Shown: piece by piece, positions 52,342-60,443 of the stretch
Layout: each line of letters starts with the position of its first letter
How positions within the stretch are numbered: position 1 is the stretch's first letter
Source of the DNA: Bacteroides sp.
Lineage (GTDB): Bacteria; Bacteroidota; Bacteroidia; Bacteroidales; Muribaculaceae
Assembly: GCA_014801815.1 (NCBI GenBank)
Contig: JAAVDM010000039.1
Coordinates: forward strand, 1 to 64,000
Length of the DNA stretch: 64,000 bases
Reading direction: 5' to 3'
Position numbers and translations under genes: made by a program
The notes under the pieces: model-generated
What the model saw: the letters and a program-made list of their open reading frames with translations, nothing else
What the model was told of the DNA's origin: nothing
Databases searched by the model: none

Positions 52342-53823
52342 TTATTTTAATGTGTTGAATCCTTCATCTATTCTTCGAAGAAGTGTGGTGTCCCCACATT
52401 TTTGTGCCCAATATTGCGACTGTTCTAAAAGACTTTTAGCTCTTTCTATATCACGTTTGAACATATTATTGGAATTTACATAATAACATGCTAAACGATA
52501 TAGGGCATTTCCATTTATTTCAGCATAATTAGAGTCTTTTAATTCCTCTATACGTGTAAAAAGTCCGATTGCTTTCGCATTTATCAAATGCGATTTAGGA
52601 AGAAAAGCTTCCATACTTCCCGGAGGAAAAATATCAATCCCCAACAGTTGTTTTCTGGTTACTGATACACTATCAGAATACCAGCCGTAAGTATATGCTT
52701 GTTCGTAGAGAGCTGGTATAAAGCCGTTATTTCCAAGTGTGTCAAGTATTGCCAGACCGGTCTTTAGATCTTCCGAGTCATTTGACTGTACCAATGACAT
52801 AGCTTGTGAAAACTTTTCTTCGTCTGATATAATTGGTAACTCTTCACTGATTGTAGGTTTCGGCTGTAGGAATAGGACGAGGCAGACAATAGCGGCTATC
52901 GCAATAAGGCCACCAGCTATATAGTATTTAGTTTTATTTTTAATGGGGTAGGTCTTCAGTGAAGCTGCCTTATTTATATCACTCGCTGTCGGTCGTTTGG
53001 ATATGTCTGATGATAAACAATCATTGATGAGATTTTTTATATCATTAGGTACTGATTGAGGTAAAGTCGGTATTGCTTTGCCACTTTGTAACTGCTCCAG
53101 TCCACCGTCCTCTCCAAATGGAACTTTACCACTTACAAGTTCATAAAGTGTTGCACCTAAAGACCATATATCGCTTTCGGGAATTGATTCGTAATCATCC
53201 TTAAAACGCTCTGGTGCCATGTAAGCCATAGTCCCGCTATGGTTATCATCGTATCCTTCACGATTAAGACCTCTATGTGAACTTATACCGAAATCTGTTA
53301 TAGCATAATTTTTATTATCATCTATAAGAATATTGGCAGGCTTTATATCGTGATGTACAATTGTGGGATTAAACGCATGTAGATAGGCTAATCCTGCTGA
53401 TACATCAGCTATGTATTTCCAGATTTCTTCCTTGTTTTTTAACTCTCCTTGCAAATTCTCGGATGAACCGTTTTTGCAATATGGCAATACGAGATAGGGG
53501 AGTCCATCAGAGATAGAAAAGTTGATAGGCTGTACAAGATTGGTATGATGGCAATTAAATACTATCTTGAATTCTTCTCGGAACCTTTGCTCTCCGATAT
53601 CTAATGCATTCTTCGGACGGTATATTTTTATTGCTACTTTTATACCGGTTTCCTCCAATGAAGTTACATCATTTGTGGCTTCATCAAATACTTCATCTAT
53701 AGTATTCGTATCCAATGCAAGCCATACATCTGCTGTGCCTCCTTCGGAGCTTAACGGACGTAATAGCTTATAACGTCCATCGAATAATTTACCGATTTCT
53801 GTAATGTTATTAATATCTTTCAT
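52342..53823 (-). CDS. Membrane-anchored Ser/Thr protein kinase
   Basis: 493 aa. Kinase domain about residues 15-290: the Gly-rich loop is atypical ('LSSEGGTADVWLA'), followed by VAIK (Lys66), 'IVHHDIKPANILI' (catalytic Asp159; HHD replaces HRD), 'ITDFGISSH' (DFG, Asp177) and 'MAYMAPERF'. A transmembrane helix at about 300-321 ('AGGLIAIAAIVCLVLFLQP') leads to an extracytoplasmic C-terminal domain with TPR/Sel1-like helices. The architecture is that of a Hanks-type receptor kinase. It is co-transcribed with PP2C and baseplate genes, resembling the PpkA-PppA pair of type VI systems. A truncated paralogue lies directly upstream. Confidence 0.92.
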   Translation of the reverse strand: MKDINNITEIGKLFDGRYKLLRPLSSEGGTADVWLALDTNTIDEVFDEATNDVTSLEETGIKVAIKIYRPKNALDIGEQRFREEFKIVFNCHHTNLVQPINFSISDGLPYLVLPYCKNGSSENLQGELKNKEEIWKYIADVSAGLAYLHAFNPTIVHHDIKPANILIDDNKNYAITDFGISSHRGLNREGYDDNHSGTMAYMAPERFKDDYESIPESDIWSLGATLYELVSGKVPFGEDGGLEQLQSGKAIPTLPQSVPNDIKNLINDCLSSDISKRPTASDINKAASLKTYPIKNKTKYYIAGGLIAIAAIVCLVLFLQPKPTISEELPIISDEEKFSQAMSLVQSNDSEDLKTGLAILDTLGNNGFIPALYEQAYTYGWYSDSVSVTRKQLLGIDIFPPGSMEAFLPKSHLINAKAIGLFTRIEELKDSNYAEINGNALYRLACYYVNSNNMFKRDIERAKSLLEQSQYWAQKCGDTTLLRRIDEGFNTLK

Positions 53824-53851
53824 ACGATTAAATGCCGTTTAAAATCTCTCT

Positions 53852-54010
53852 TCAGAAAGGTTCTGAACGGCGATAAATATTATATCTTGTTATTACGGAC
53901 TTTTTATTTGCATTCTTTAATGCAGCAACTTTAGCCCTTGTTTCTTCAGAATATCCTATTGGTTCATATAATAAATTTATTTTTAGGTAAGAAATTAAGT
54001 ATGATTTCAC
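53852..54010 (-). pseudogene. Orphan 52-aa tail, likely C-terminal remnant
   Basis: A small minus-strand frame from a GTG at 54010 ends 'YEPIGYSEETRAKVAALKNA' and 'NKKSVITRYNIYRRSEPF'. It is charged and coding-like, but it has no good start and no family. It lies between the truncated kinase and the intact kinase and may be the C-terminal end of the deleted gene. It could also be a genuine small ORF. Confidence 0.4.
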
Positions 54011-54035
54011 TGTTTGCAAAAATCAGATCGTATAC

Positions 54036-54155
54036 TTAGTATTTAATTGCGAGCCATACGTCAGCAGAACCGCCTGATGTACTCAATGACTTCAGAAGTT
54101 TATAGTGCCCGTCGAATAGTTCGCCGTTCTCAAATATTTCGTTTATATCGAGCAT
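54036..54155 (-). pseudogene. Truncated Ser/Thr kinase N-terminus
   Basis: A 39-codon frame: 'MLDINEIFENGELFDGHYKL', then 'LKSLSTSGGSADVWLAIKY' and stop. It aligns with the intact downstream kinase ('GKLFDGRYKLLRPLSSEGGT', then 'ADVWLALD') but stops after the first two strands of the N-lobe. The start codon is 1 nt from the glucosaminidase stop, so the original operon spacing is kept. No catalytic residues remain. Likely the leftover of a second kinase gene. Confidence 0.8.
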
Positions 54156-54156
54156 T

Positions 54157-55173
54157 TTATTTCAGATAGATTCGTGTTCCTTTTTGAAGTCTCACGTAAT
54201 CAGACATATTATTGAGTTTAGCTAACTGATGTAGCTGTACTCCGAATTCCTGAGCAATATCGTATAGAGTTTCGCCTTCTTTGGCTATATACATGTCCTG
54301 AGCTCCGTTATATTTTTTCTTCTTTTTGTCCAGAAATATGATACTGCCTTCTTTTGCCTGAGTTTCGGTAGCCAGTTCGTTGAATTGTAATAATTCTGTC
54401 AAAGACATGTCGTATTTTCTTGCTATCGAAGCAAGGTCTTCACCGGGTTGAATCACAGTGCAATGGATACCGTTTATTTCAATCGCGTATTTAAGCACGG
54501 CTTCTGCTACAATGGTTTCTTCTTCGGTCACTTCGTCATCAGAGATAATATCATGTTGGTCAAATACCGGCTTTTCCACATCGTTATATTTTGTTATAAC
54601 TATAGTCTTACCGGGACGAAGCTTTGCGCCACCATTGATATTATATAGTTTATAGTGATCAATTATACCAATCAAGGCTTGTGCATAATGAGGTGCGGTG
54701 GCATATCCGGCTTTCTTTAGTCCGTGTGCCCAGCCTCTGTAGTCATAGACGTTGATATTGAATAACGGTTGGTAACAGGACATTGTAGTCAGTAAACGTG
54801 CATGATCTCTGTAAGACTCCGCAGCTGAATTATAGCATCTGAATTTACTTTTCTGTGTTTCGTCATCCCATGCTAAATATACATTACCCTTCCATTTCGA
54901 ACCCGCTTTAATTCCGAAATGATTATTAGAGGCACGTGTTAATTCGCTTGTACCGGCACCCGATTCCAAAATACCCTGTGCAAGTATTATAGATGCAGGG
55001 ATACCGTATTCTTTTTCGTTACGTAACGCCGTTTCTTTATGTTGGGCAATGTAGCTCTCTACCGCTTGAGGAGTATAAGCAAATGAATAACTTGAAATCA
55101 ATATTAATAATATTGATGTAATGATTTTGAATTTATTTCTGAACACTTGGAAAATATTTTGGAGGCGTAGCAT
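54157..55173 (-). CDS. Secreted glucosaminidase-family peptidoglycan hydrolase with LysM repeats
   Basis: 338 aa. A signal peptide ('ITSILLILISSYSFA') is followed by a mannosyl-glycoprotein endo-beta-N-acetylglucosaminidase (FlgJ/GH73-like) domain ('YGIPASIILAQGILESGAGT', 'NNHFGIKAGSKWKG', 'SYRDHARLL') with the catalytic Glu in 'LESGAG'. Two LysM repeats lie C-terminally ('IQPGEDLASIARKYDMSLTE', 'AKEGETLYDIAQEFGVQLHQ'). Its start overlaps the peptidoglycan-binding gene by 41 nt. In the baseplate operon it may cut local murein for assembly or act as an effector. Confidence 0.9.
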   Translation of the reverse strand: MLRLQNIFQVFRNKFKIITSILLILISSYSFAYTPQAVESYIAQHKETALRNEKEYGIPASIILAQGILESGAGTSELTRASNNHFGIKAGSKWKGNVYLAWDDETQKSKFRCYNSAAESYRDHARLLTTMSCYQPLFNINVYDYRGWAHGLKKAGYATAPHYAQALIGIIDHYKLYNINGGAKLRPGKTIVITKYNDVEKPVFDQHDIISDDEVTEEETIVAEAVLKYAIEINGIHCTVIQPGEDLASIARKYDMSLTELLQFNELATETQAKEGSIIFLDKKKKKYNGAQDMYIAKEGETLYDIAQEFGVQLHQLAKLNNMSDYVRLQKGTRIYLK

Positions 55174-56254
55174 AGATTTTCATTTCAGGATGCTGCATTA
55201 AATATAAATCTAATTTTTGTTTCTCTGCCGGTGTTAGTGGCTTCAAATTAGAGACTCTATTAACATTCCAATCAATTAGTTTTTTCCATGAATCAATAAT
55301 AATTGCATTAGGAGTAGGACCAAAAGTTTTATAAGGATGCTCCCACATCTGATCTATGTAATTGTCAATTACATCTTGTACCGATCTTCCTTCTCCAACA
55401 GGAATATCTCCAATTAGTTTACCAATTTCCCATCCTAATAAAAATGCACCGATACACATTCCTATAGTTGATAGAGCTGTTACACCAGCAGTAGAAAAGG
55501 CCGTCCCGGTCTGAGCTGCAGCATATCTCCCGGCCAATTTGGTTGCTAATTGTTTACAAGCAGGAGAGGATAAAACCGTATCTAAAGAGTAGGTACAGGC
55601 TACATATATATTTGTACCTATTTTAAATAATTCGCTTTTTGTACTATTATTACTTTTACATTTTTCTTTATAGTCCTTAATATCATTGAAAATAGTAATC
55701 CAGCTCCAAGCTAAACTTATACGTCCTAAATATCTAGAAACACTTTCCGGTAAATTAAATCTTGCGTATCTTGCGCCACCATGATTTGCTTGCTGCTTTG
55801 AAAATACAAAATACGGTGCATTGCTTCTTTTTGACAAACGTCTATAAGCTAATGGAAAAGTTTTTTCTAATTCTTTATAAATAGGTGCTCCCTCATTAGT
55901 GAGTAAGGTTATAAGATCAAAACCAGTTTGAGCTTTGTTAACTTCATCACTTCGCCTTTTATTAATAATTGGAGATGGGGGAACTGCAGAAATTTTAGGT
56001 ACAGTATTATAACTCTCTCTAATATATCTTATGGTGGTATCACCTAAAACAGGACCTTTAGAAGACATATCTGATGATATACCTCTGTACTCCTGAAATT
56101 TCTTTACTGCAGTTGCGCTCTTAGGACCATAAATACCATCAACAGAAAGATATTCCCAGTTATGATGGTAATTTGTCTTTATTGCATTTAGCATGGACTG
56201 TACTTCTCGCACAGTGTTATCTGGTCGGTTTTTAGGATCAGGAGTTAGATACAT
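55133..56254 (-). CDS. Peptidoglycan-binding-domain protein, candidate effector or spike-associated protein
   Basis: 373 aa without a signal peptide. The N-terminal PG_binding_1 domain (about residues 15-70) is recognised from 'SVDGIYGPKSATAVKKFQEY'. The central region is unassigned; at about 255-290 lies a long hydrophobic stretch ('AGVTALSTIGMCIGAFLLGW') that could be a membrane-inserting segment. It starts 6 nt after the TssF-like gene and overlaps the glucosaminidase gene by 41 nt. A murein-binding cytoplasmic product with a hydrophobic hairpin would suit a cargo toxin, but that is inference. Confidence 0.65.
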   Translation of the reverse strand: MYLTPDPKNRPDNTVREVQSMLNAIKTNYHHNWEYLSVDGIYGPKSATAVKKFQEYRGISSDMSSKGPVLGDTTIRYIRESYNTVPKISAVPPSPIINKRRSDEVNKAQTGFDLITLLTNEGAPIYKELEKTFPLAYRRLSKRSNAPYFVFSKQQANHGGARYARFNLPESVSRYLGRISLAWSWITIFNDIKDYKEKCKSNNSTKSELFKIGTNIYVACTYSLDTVLSSPACKQLATKLAGRYAAAQTGTAFSTAGVTALSTIGMCIGAFLLGWEIGKLIGDIPVGEGRSVQDVIDNYIDQMWEHPYKTFGPTPNAIIIDSWKKLIDWNVNRVSNLKPLTPAEKQKLDLYLMQHPEMKIYATPPKYFPSVQK

Positions 56255-56260
56255 GTGCTG

Positions 56261-58039
56261 TTAAACTGTTTCGAGGTTTACCAGATTCAGAATTATTGGC
56301 ATCGAGAGACATGACTTGTCTTCAATCATATTTTTCAGCTTTCTGTCAAGGGCTATTGACAGGGCTTTCTGATAGTTTTTTGTATCCTTGAACTGAATGT
56401 CGATATAAAGTCCTCTTCTGAGTTTTGTGCTTCCGGCAACTCCTTGTACTGTAATGGTATAATTGATACGCTGTACTTCCTCTTTTCCAAATTCTTTAAG
56501 AAGCTGGAGTCGGATAAAAGCATCAATATCCATTTTTGTAAATAGTCTGTCTGAAGTCAGTGTATAATATCTTAGCATTTCGTATAACTGATCGGCATCA
56601 GCTTTGTCTTCTCCACATTCAGCAGTTGTAATGACTCTGACATCTTTCTCTAAGGCTGCATCTTTTTTATTCTCCATTATACCTCCGGCTGTAGGAGTAT
56701 TTCCTAATTTTCCGAATGTTGTAAGATATAATACCCTTACAGAAGTTATCTGTGATGATAGGTTTACATTACGCATAGCGTATGTGCCTTCATCGTATCG
56801 GTTTTTAATGTCCTGATTTGACTGAACACTTTTTCCAATACGGTTTATCATGTCTCTTAATGACCGAATAGATTCACCGTCTTTCAGATTGTGGTAATCA
56901 ATGAATGCGTAGTAATCATCTATAAAACGGTTATATAGATTTCTGACATCTTTATATAGTATTTCAGCATTATAACTGCGGGCATCAAAATCACGAATTA
57001 CAAACTCGTCTTTATTTACGCTGAACCCTTGTCGCTGGTAGGCCAAAGGAGTTTCAACAACGGAAAGAAAGAAGGAACCGTCGTTTTTAGTCAGTTTGGC
57101 GATAGGCGATGACTGAGTCAGTGTGATATTATTGATATTTATATTTGTAACCGGTACAATATTCGGTATAATTTCGATTTCCGTAGGAATATCATAATCT
57201 GAACCGAAGTCGAATAATACCCACAGAATATTATTTGCAAACTGATCCAAATCGCTACTTTCCAGATATTGTTGGAATACTTTAGGATAAGCCCGGCATT
57301 TAAAGATGTCTCTGTCCTGACGTTTATCTGTAATAAAAATCAGCCTGTTGCTATCTCCTCCATTAATATGACGGCGCCATAAAGCAAAAGTCTCTATAAA
57401 ATCAGATGACATCTGTTGGGCATCGAATGGCTCTGCCAAAGGAAGTTCATCGATACTTGTAGCTGAAGTAAAAGATAACTCTGTATTACCGTTATTTACT
57501 GCAATACGTTTCGGTAAGACACCATCTGTCCCTTTGATGAAGAACGAGACATTTTCAAATGTTTCTACTTCAGCAGAACTTTCCAGACCTAACCAGACTT
57601 GACCTTTCTTACCGAACTGAATTTTAGTAAAACCGTTTTCTGACCGTAATTCCTTAGGGGTCAAAATATACGATTTGGATAATGGTAAAATCAGATTCTT
57701 AAATAGGGGATAATAAGACAGATTTTGTTTGGTGTTTATTTTAAAAGTGAAATATGCTCCATCTGAGATGGTATGCGGCACAATATCTCTTCTGACCTTA
57801 ACTCTCGGTTGCACCAGACAAATGGCGGGTATAGCAGAAATCTTATTCTTAGGTACAAAAGTAGCACATAGGCGCTCCGTAATAAGTTCAGGAATCCTTG
57901 TTATTTCATCTTTTATTTTCTGAGCTTGATAAAGCAAAGTCGTTATCATCAGCTTTGCTACCGGATCATTCAGATTATTGCCTGTTTTTTGTAATTCTAT
58001 AACAATCTCATCAATCTGTTGTTGTATTATATTATCCAT
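56261..58039 (-). CDS. tssF: Type VI baseplate subunit TssF-like protein
   Basis: 592 aa. The N-terminus 'LNDPVAKLMITTLLYQAQKI', 'KDEITRIPELITERLCATFV' and 'PKNKISAIPAICLVQPRV' is the TssF (VasA/ImpG) hallmark of 'DP.V..L...A.L.A.......IPEL...L...L.P..L...PA'. TssF forms the wedge of contractile-injection baseplates together with TssG and TssE. Length matches. It lies 2 nt after the gp25-like gene. It is divergent from proteobacterial TssF and closer in style to Bacteroidetes T6SS-iii. Confidence 0.8.
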   Translation of the reverse strand: MDNIIQQQIDEIVIELQKTGNNLNDPVAKLMITTLLYQAQKIKDEITRIPELITERLCATFVPKNKISAIPAICLVQPRVKVRRDIVPHTISDGAYFTFKINTKQNLSYYPLFKNLILPLSKSYILTPKELRSENGFTKIQFGKKGQVWLGLESSAEVETFENVSFFIKGTDGVLPKRIAVNNGNTELSFTSATSIDELPLAEPFDAQQMSSDFIETFALWRRHINGGDSNRLIFITDKRQDRDIFKCRAYPKVFQQYLESSDLDQFANNILWVLFDFGSDYDIPTEIEIIPNIVPVTNININNITLTQSSPIAKLTKNDGSFFLSVVETPLAYQRQGFSVNKDEFVIRDFDARSYNAEILYKDVRNLYNRFIDDYYAFIDYHNLKDGESIRSLRDMINRIGKSVQSNQDIKNRYDEGTYAMRNVNLSSQITSVRVLYLTTFGKLGNTPTAGGIMENKKDAALEKDVRVITTAECGEDKADADQLYEMLRYYTLTSDRLFTKMDIDAFIRLQLLKEFGKEEVQRINYTITVQGVAGSTKLRRGLYIDIQFKDTKNYQKALSIALDRKLKNMIEDKSCLSMPIILNLVNLETV

Positions 58040-58041
58040 AC

Positions 58042-58569
58042 TCAGATACTTTTTCTATGTGCAATTGGCTCAACCATAAAGGCAATGCGTTTTTCGTATG
58101 GTCTTGTGATACCTAAACCATCATCAATCTTACCTGCAATCAGTATCTTCATCTCATACTTGGATTGTATATTCCTTTTCCCGGGCTTAGTGTTTAAGAT
58201 AAGTTCTATTTTGACTTCCGGATTATGCAAACGTGGTTCGTAAGTCAGAATACTGTTTCTCAGACTTTCTTCACATTGTTTTCTTGAGATATCGTTGAGA
58301 GCCTTGGTAGTTGTCACCATACCGATATAGTTATTATTGAACTCTCTGACATTCAGATTTGAAAACTCATGATTCCAATATTCAAATCCAAAATCTGGGT
58401 CAGCACTGAATGCTCCCTTAGGTGTGAATACTATTAAATCCAATATACTGTCAATACATTTATCTATGTCACCTTCTTCCTTTTTCAGATAAAGAGTCGG
58501 AGAAGATTGGATGGATAGGGGTATACCGGTAAATTCAGACATAAAGTTTAGATTATAGGGCCTTGCCAA
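58042..58569 (-). CDS. tssE: gp25/TssE-like baseplate wedge protein
   Basis: 175 aa. 'IDKCIDSILDLIVFTPKGAF' with 'SADPDFGFEYWNHEF' and 'YEPRLHNPEVKIELILNT' is the gp25/TssE core that starts sheath assembly; the conserved 'EPRL' motif is intact. The N-terminus is slightly longer than usual. It overlaps the TssK-like gene by 22 nt and ends 2 nt before tssF, the tight packing of one structural module. Confidence 0.85.
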   Translation of the reverse strand: MARPYNLNFMSEFTGIPLSIQSSPTLYLKKEEGDIDKCIDSILDLIVFTPKGAFSADPDFGFEYWNHEFSNLNVREFNNNYIGMVTTTKALNDISRKQCEESLRNSILTYEPRLHNPEVKIELILNTKPGKRNIQSKYEMKILIAGKIDDGLGITRPYEKRIAFMVEPIAHRKSI

Positions 58570-59555
58570 CGATTTCTTCCTCTTGGTTTTTCTTCCGGTT
58601 CTGGTTTAGGTTTAGGCTTTGGTTTCTGTACAACAGGTTCCGGTGGGGCGTCTTGTACTACTGTTATAGAGCATATTGCATTCATTTTTGTATCAATCTC
58701 ACTGCATAAAGATATACCTGATTCTATATCTTTATAAATGTTTCTCAGATCCAAAGGTTTTTGTGCATAAAGGATATATGGATCAGGATTTTCCAGACTT
58801 ATATAGTCATCTAAGGTACAGCCTAAGAGAAAAGAACTTATAAGTTGCTGAAGGGAAGCATATAGCTGTGCAGGAGTAAGTGTATCGCGTTCTTTATCAA
58901 TCCTTTGAAATATACCGACAGCTGCAGTTCCTATACAGGACAGAATATATTTAGCCACACAATTCTGTGCTGATATACATTTATCAAAAATTGATTTGGA
59001 AAGTCTGAGACATTTTTCCCATTGCTCCATATAACGTGGATGTGCTGTGATATACAGACATGGAGGGACGAAATCAGTTTCATTTAATCGCCAGCCATAC
59101 TGTTTTATCACACATCCTATGGGAAGACTATGTTCGTCAAGTCTGGTATTTTCCCCGACAAGTTCAAATGTGTACATAGCTTCCGAATATATTTCGTTTA
59201 CTTCACGCCATTGATTGTCATACATTCTTACTATAATCAGGAATGTATCGTTCTCGTTAGCTGCCGGGATAGTAATACGAGTATCAAAAGTGTTAAGATA
59301 GGTCGAGTCAAAGTCAATATCAATTATATTGCCGTTTTTTGTTACTCCATGACAACTTAACGAAACAATTTCCAGTGTATTATTATTGATGTTGACTGAC
59401 AATTCAAATGGTTCTGACGATGGAAAAAGACCGAATCTTGCTGCCGATGCTAGTTGTGACATAAGTCGGAGTGACTCGTCATGAGCTGTATCCATGGCAT
59501 TGAAAACCTCCGTACTTAGTCTCATACCTCTTTTCCAAGTTACTTTTTGTGACAT
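58548..59555 (-). CDS. TssK-like baseplate-anchoring protein
   Basis: 335 aa. The start 'MSQKVTWKRGMRLSTEVFNA' resembles TssK ('v.W.eGm.l.pqhfq'), and an N-terminal beta-sandwich shell plus a helical middle ('YILSCIGTAAVGIFQRI') follow. The C-terminus is unusual: a KPKPKPKPEPEEKPRGRNRW tail, Pro/Lys/Glu-rich, replaces the receptor-binding domain that docks canonical TssK on the TssJLM membrane complex. The assignment rests on one motif, length and neighbours, so it is tentative. Confidence 0.6.
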   Translation of the reverse strand: MSQKVTWKRGMRLSTEVFNAMDTAHDESLRLMSQLASAARFGLFPSSEPFELSVNINNNTLEIVSLSCHGVTKNGNIIDIDFDSTYLNTFDTRITIPAANENDTFLIIVRMYDNQWREVNEIYSEAMYTFELVGENTRLDEHSLPIGCVIKQYGWRLNETDFVPPCLYITAHPRYMEQWEKCLRLSKSIFDKCISAQNCVAKYILSCIGTAAVGIFQRIDKERDTLTPAQLYASLQQLISSFLLGCTLDDYISLENPDPYILYAQKPLDLRNIYKDIESGISLCSEIDTKMNAICSITVVQDAPPEPVVQKPKPKPKPEPEEKPRGRNRWQGPII

Positions 59556-59558
59556 GGA

Positions 59559-60443
59559 TTATATATTTGTATTATAGTCAAGATAATTATAATAATGTTC
59601 ATCTGAGATTCTTACCGACAAGGTATCTGTCGCTATGTTGAATTTTACAGCTGACTCAATACTTACAAAATAGTCATTGATAAACTGTTCAAAGATGTCC
59701 ATTTCGTTAATGAACTTAAGAAATGAATCTGTACATTCCTCATCATTCCAATAGGCGATATTGAAAGTTATTATCTCTTCGTCAAATTCGTTACCTAAGT
59801 AGGTTTCTTTATCTTCAGTGACAGTGGTATCCAGACAGTAATTGTATCTTGGATTATTATCCTTTACGGTAAAGTTGATATTCTCAGTTGCTAATAATAA
59901 ATTTTCATCAAGAAGAATATTACGCAATATCAGTGTGATAATGGTTTTGTCACCTCTTATATCCCGGCATACAGGTAGAAATTTAAGGGCCTTTCTGATA
60001 AATCTGTTGGATAAATAATCTTCAGTAAGTCTATCGCCTATAATTTCTGAAATAACACCGGTATCAGAATAGGAGTCTTTTATATTTGCTATGATCCGAT
60101 TCAGACTGATTATAAATCGGTCAAAACTTCTGAAAAAGTTTCGGGCATTGTTTTCCTCTATCTGCTGCTGCTCATACTCTTCTTGGAAACGTTCCTTATA
60201 TTCATTTGCTGTTATATCTTCAAAACGGTCGATAGGATGAAACAGAGCCTCCGGAAGAACATCGTACATACCTTGTCGTGCAACCGATAAGTCTATGATT
60301 CCTTTTTCATCAATCTCAATATTGGTGATATCCTTATAGGCATTTCTTTTATGCAGCCCACATAGATTTACAGAGACTTTATCCTGTGGAAAATAATTCA
60401 GAAGAGCCTCAATCCTAATATCCGGCGGTAGATTAAATACCAT
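59559..60443 (-). CDS. TssG-like baseplate protein (tentative)
   Basis: 294 aa. 'LSVARQGMYDVLPEALFHPI' resembles the TssG/gp53 N-terminal motif ('G..G.LP..L..'). The remainder has helices and beta segments of the length expected for TssG ('KALKFLPVCRDIRGDKTIIT'). It lies between the ThiF-like and TssK-like genes with gaps of 0-3 nt, where a TssG would be expected beside TssF/TssE. The identification is inference from motif and context; there is no strong family signature. Confidence 0.5.
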   Translation of the reverse strand: MVFNLPPDIRIEALLNYFPQDKVSVNLCGLHKRNAYKDITNIEIDEKGIIDLSVARQGMYDVLPEALFHPIDRFEDITANEYKERFQEEYEQQQIEENNARNFFRSFDRFIISLNRIIANIKDSYSDTGVISEIIGDRLTEDYLSNRFIRKALKFLPVCRDIRGDKTIITLILRNILLDENLLLATENINFTVKDNNPRYNYCLDTTVTEDKETYLGNEFDEEIITFNIAYWNDEECTDSFLKFINEMDIFEQFINDYFVSIESAVKFNIATDTLSVRISDEHYYNYLDYNTNI

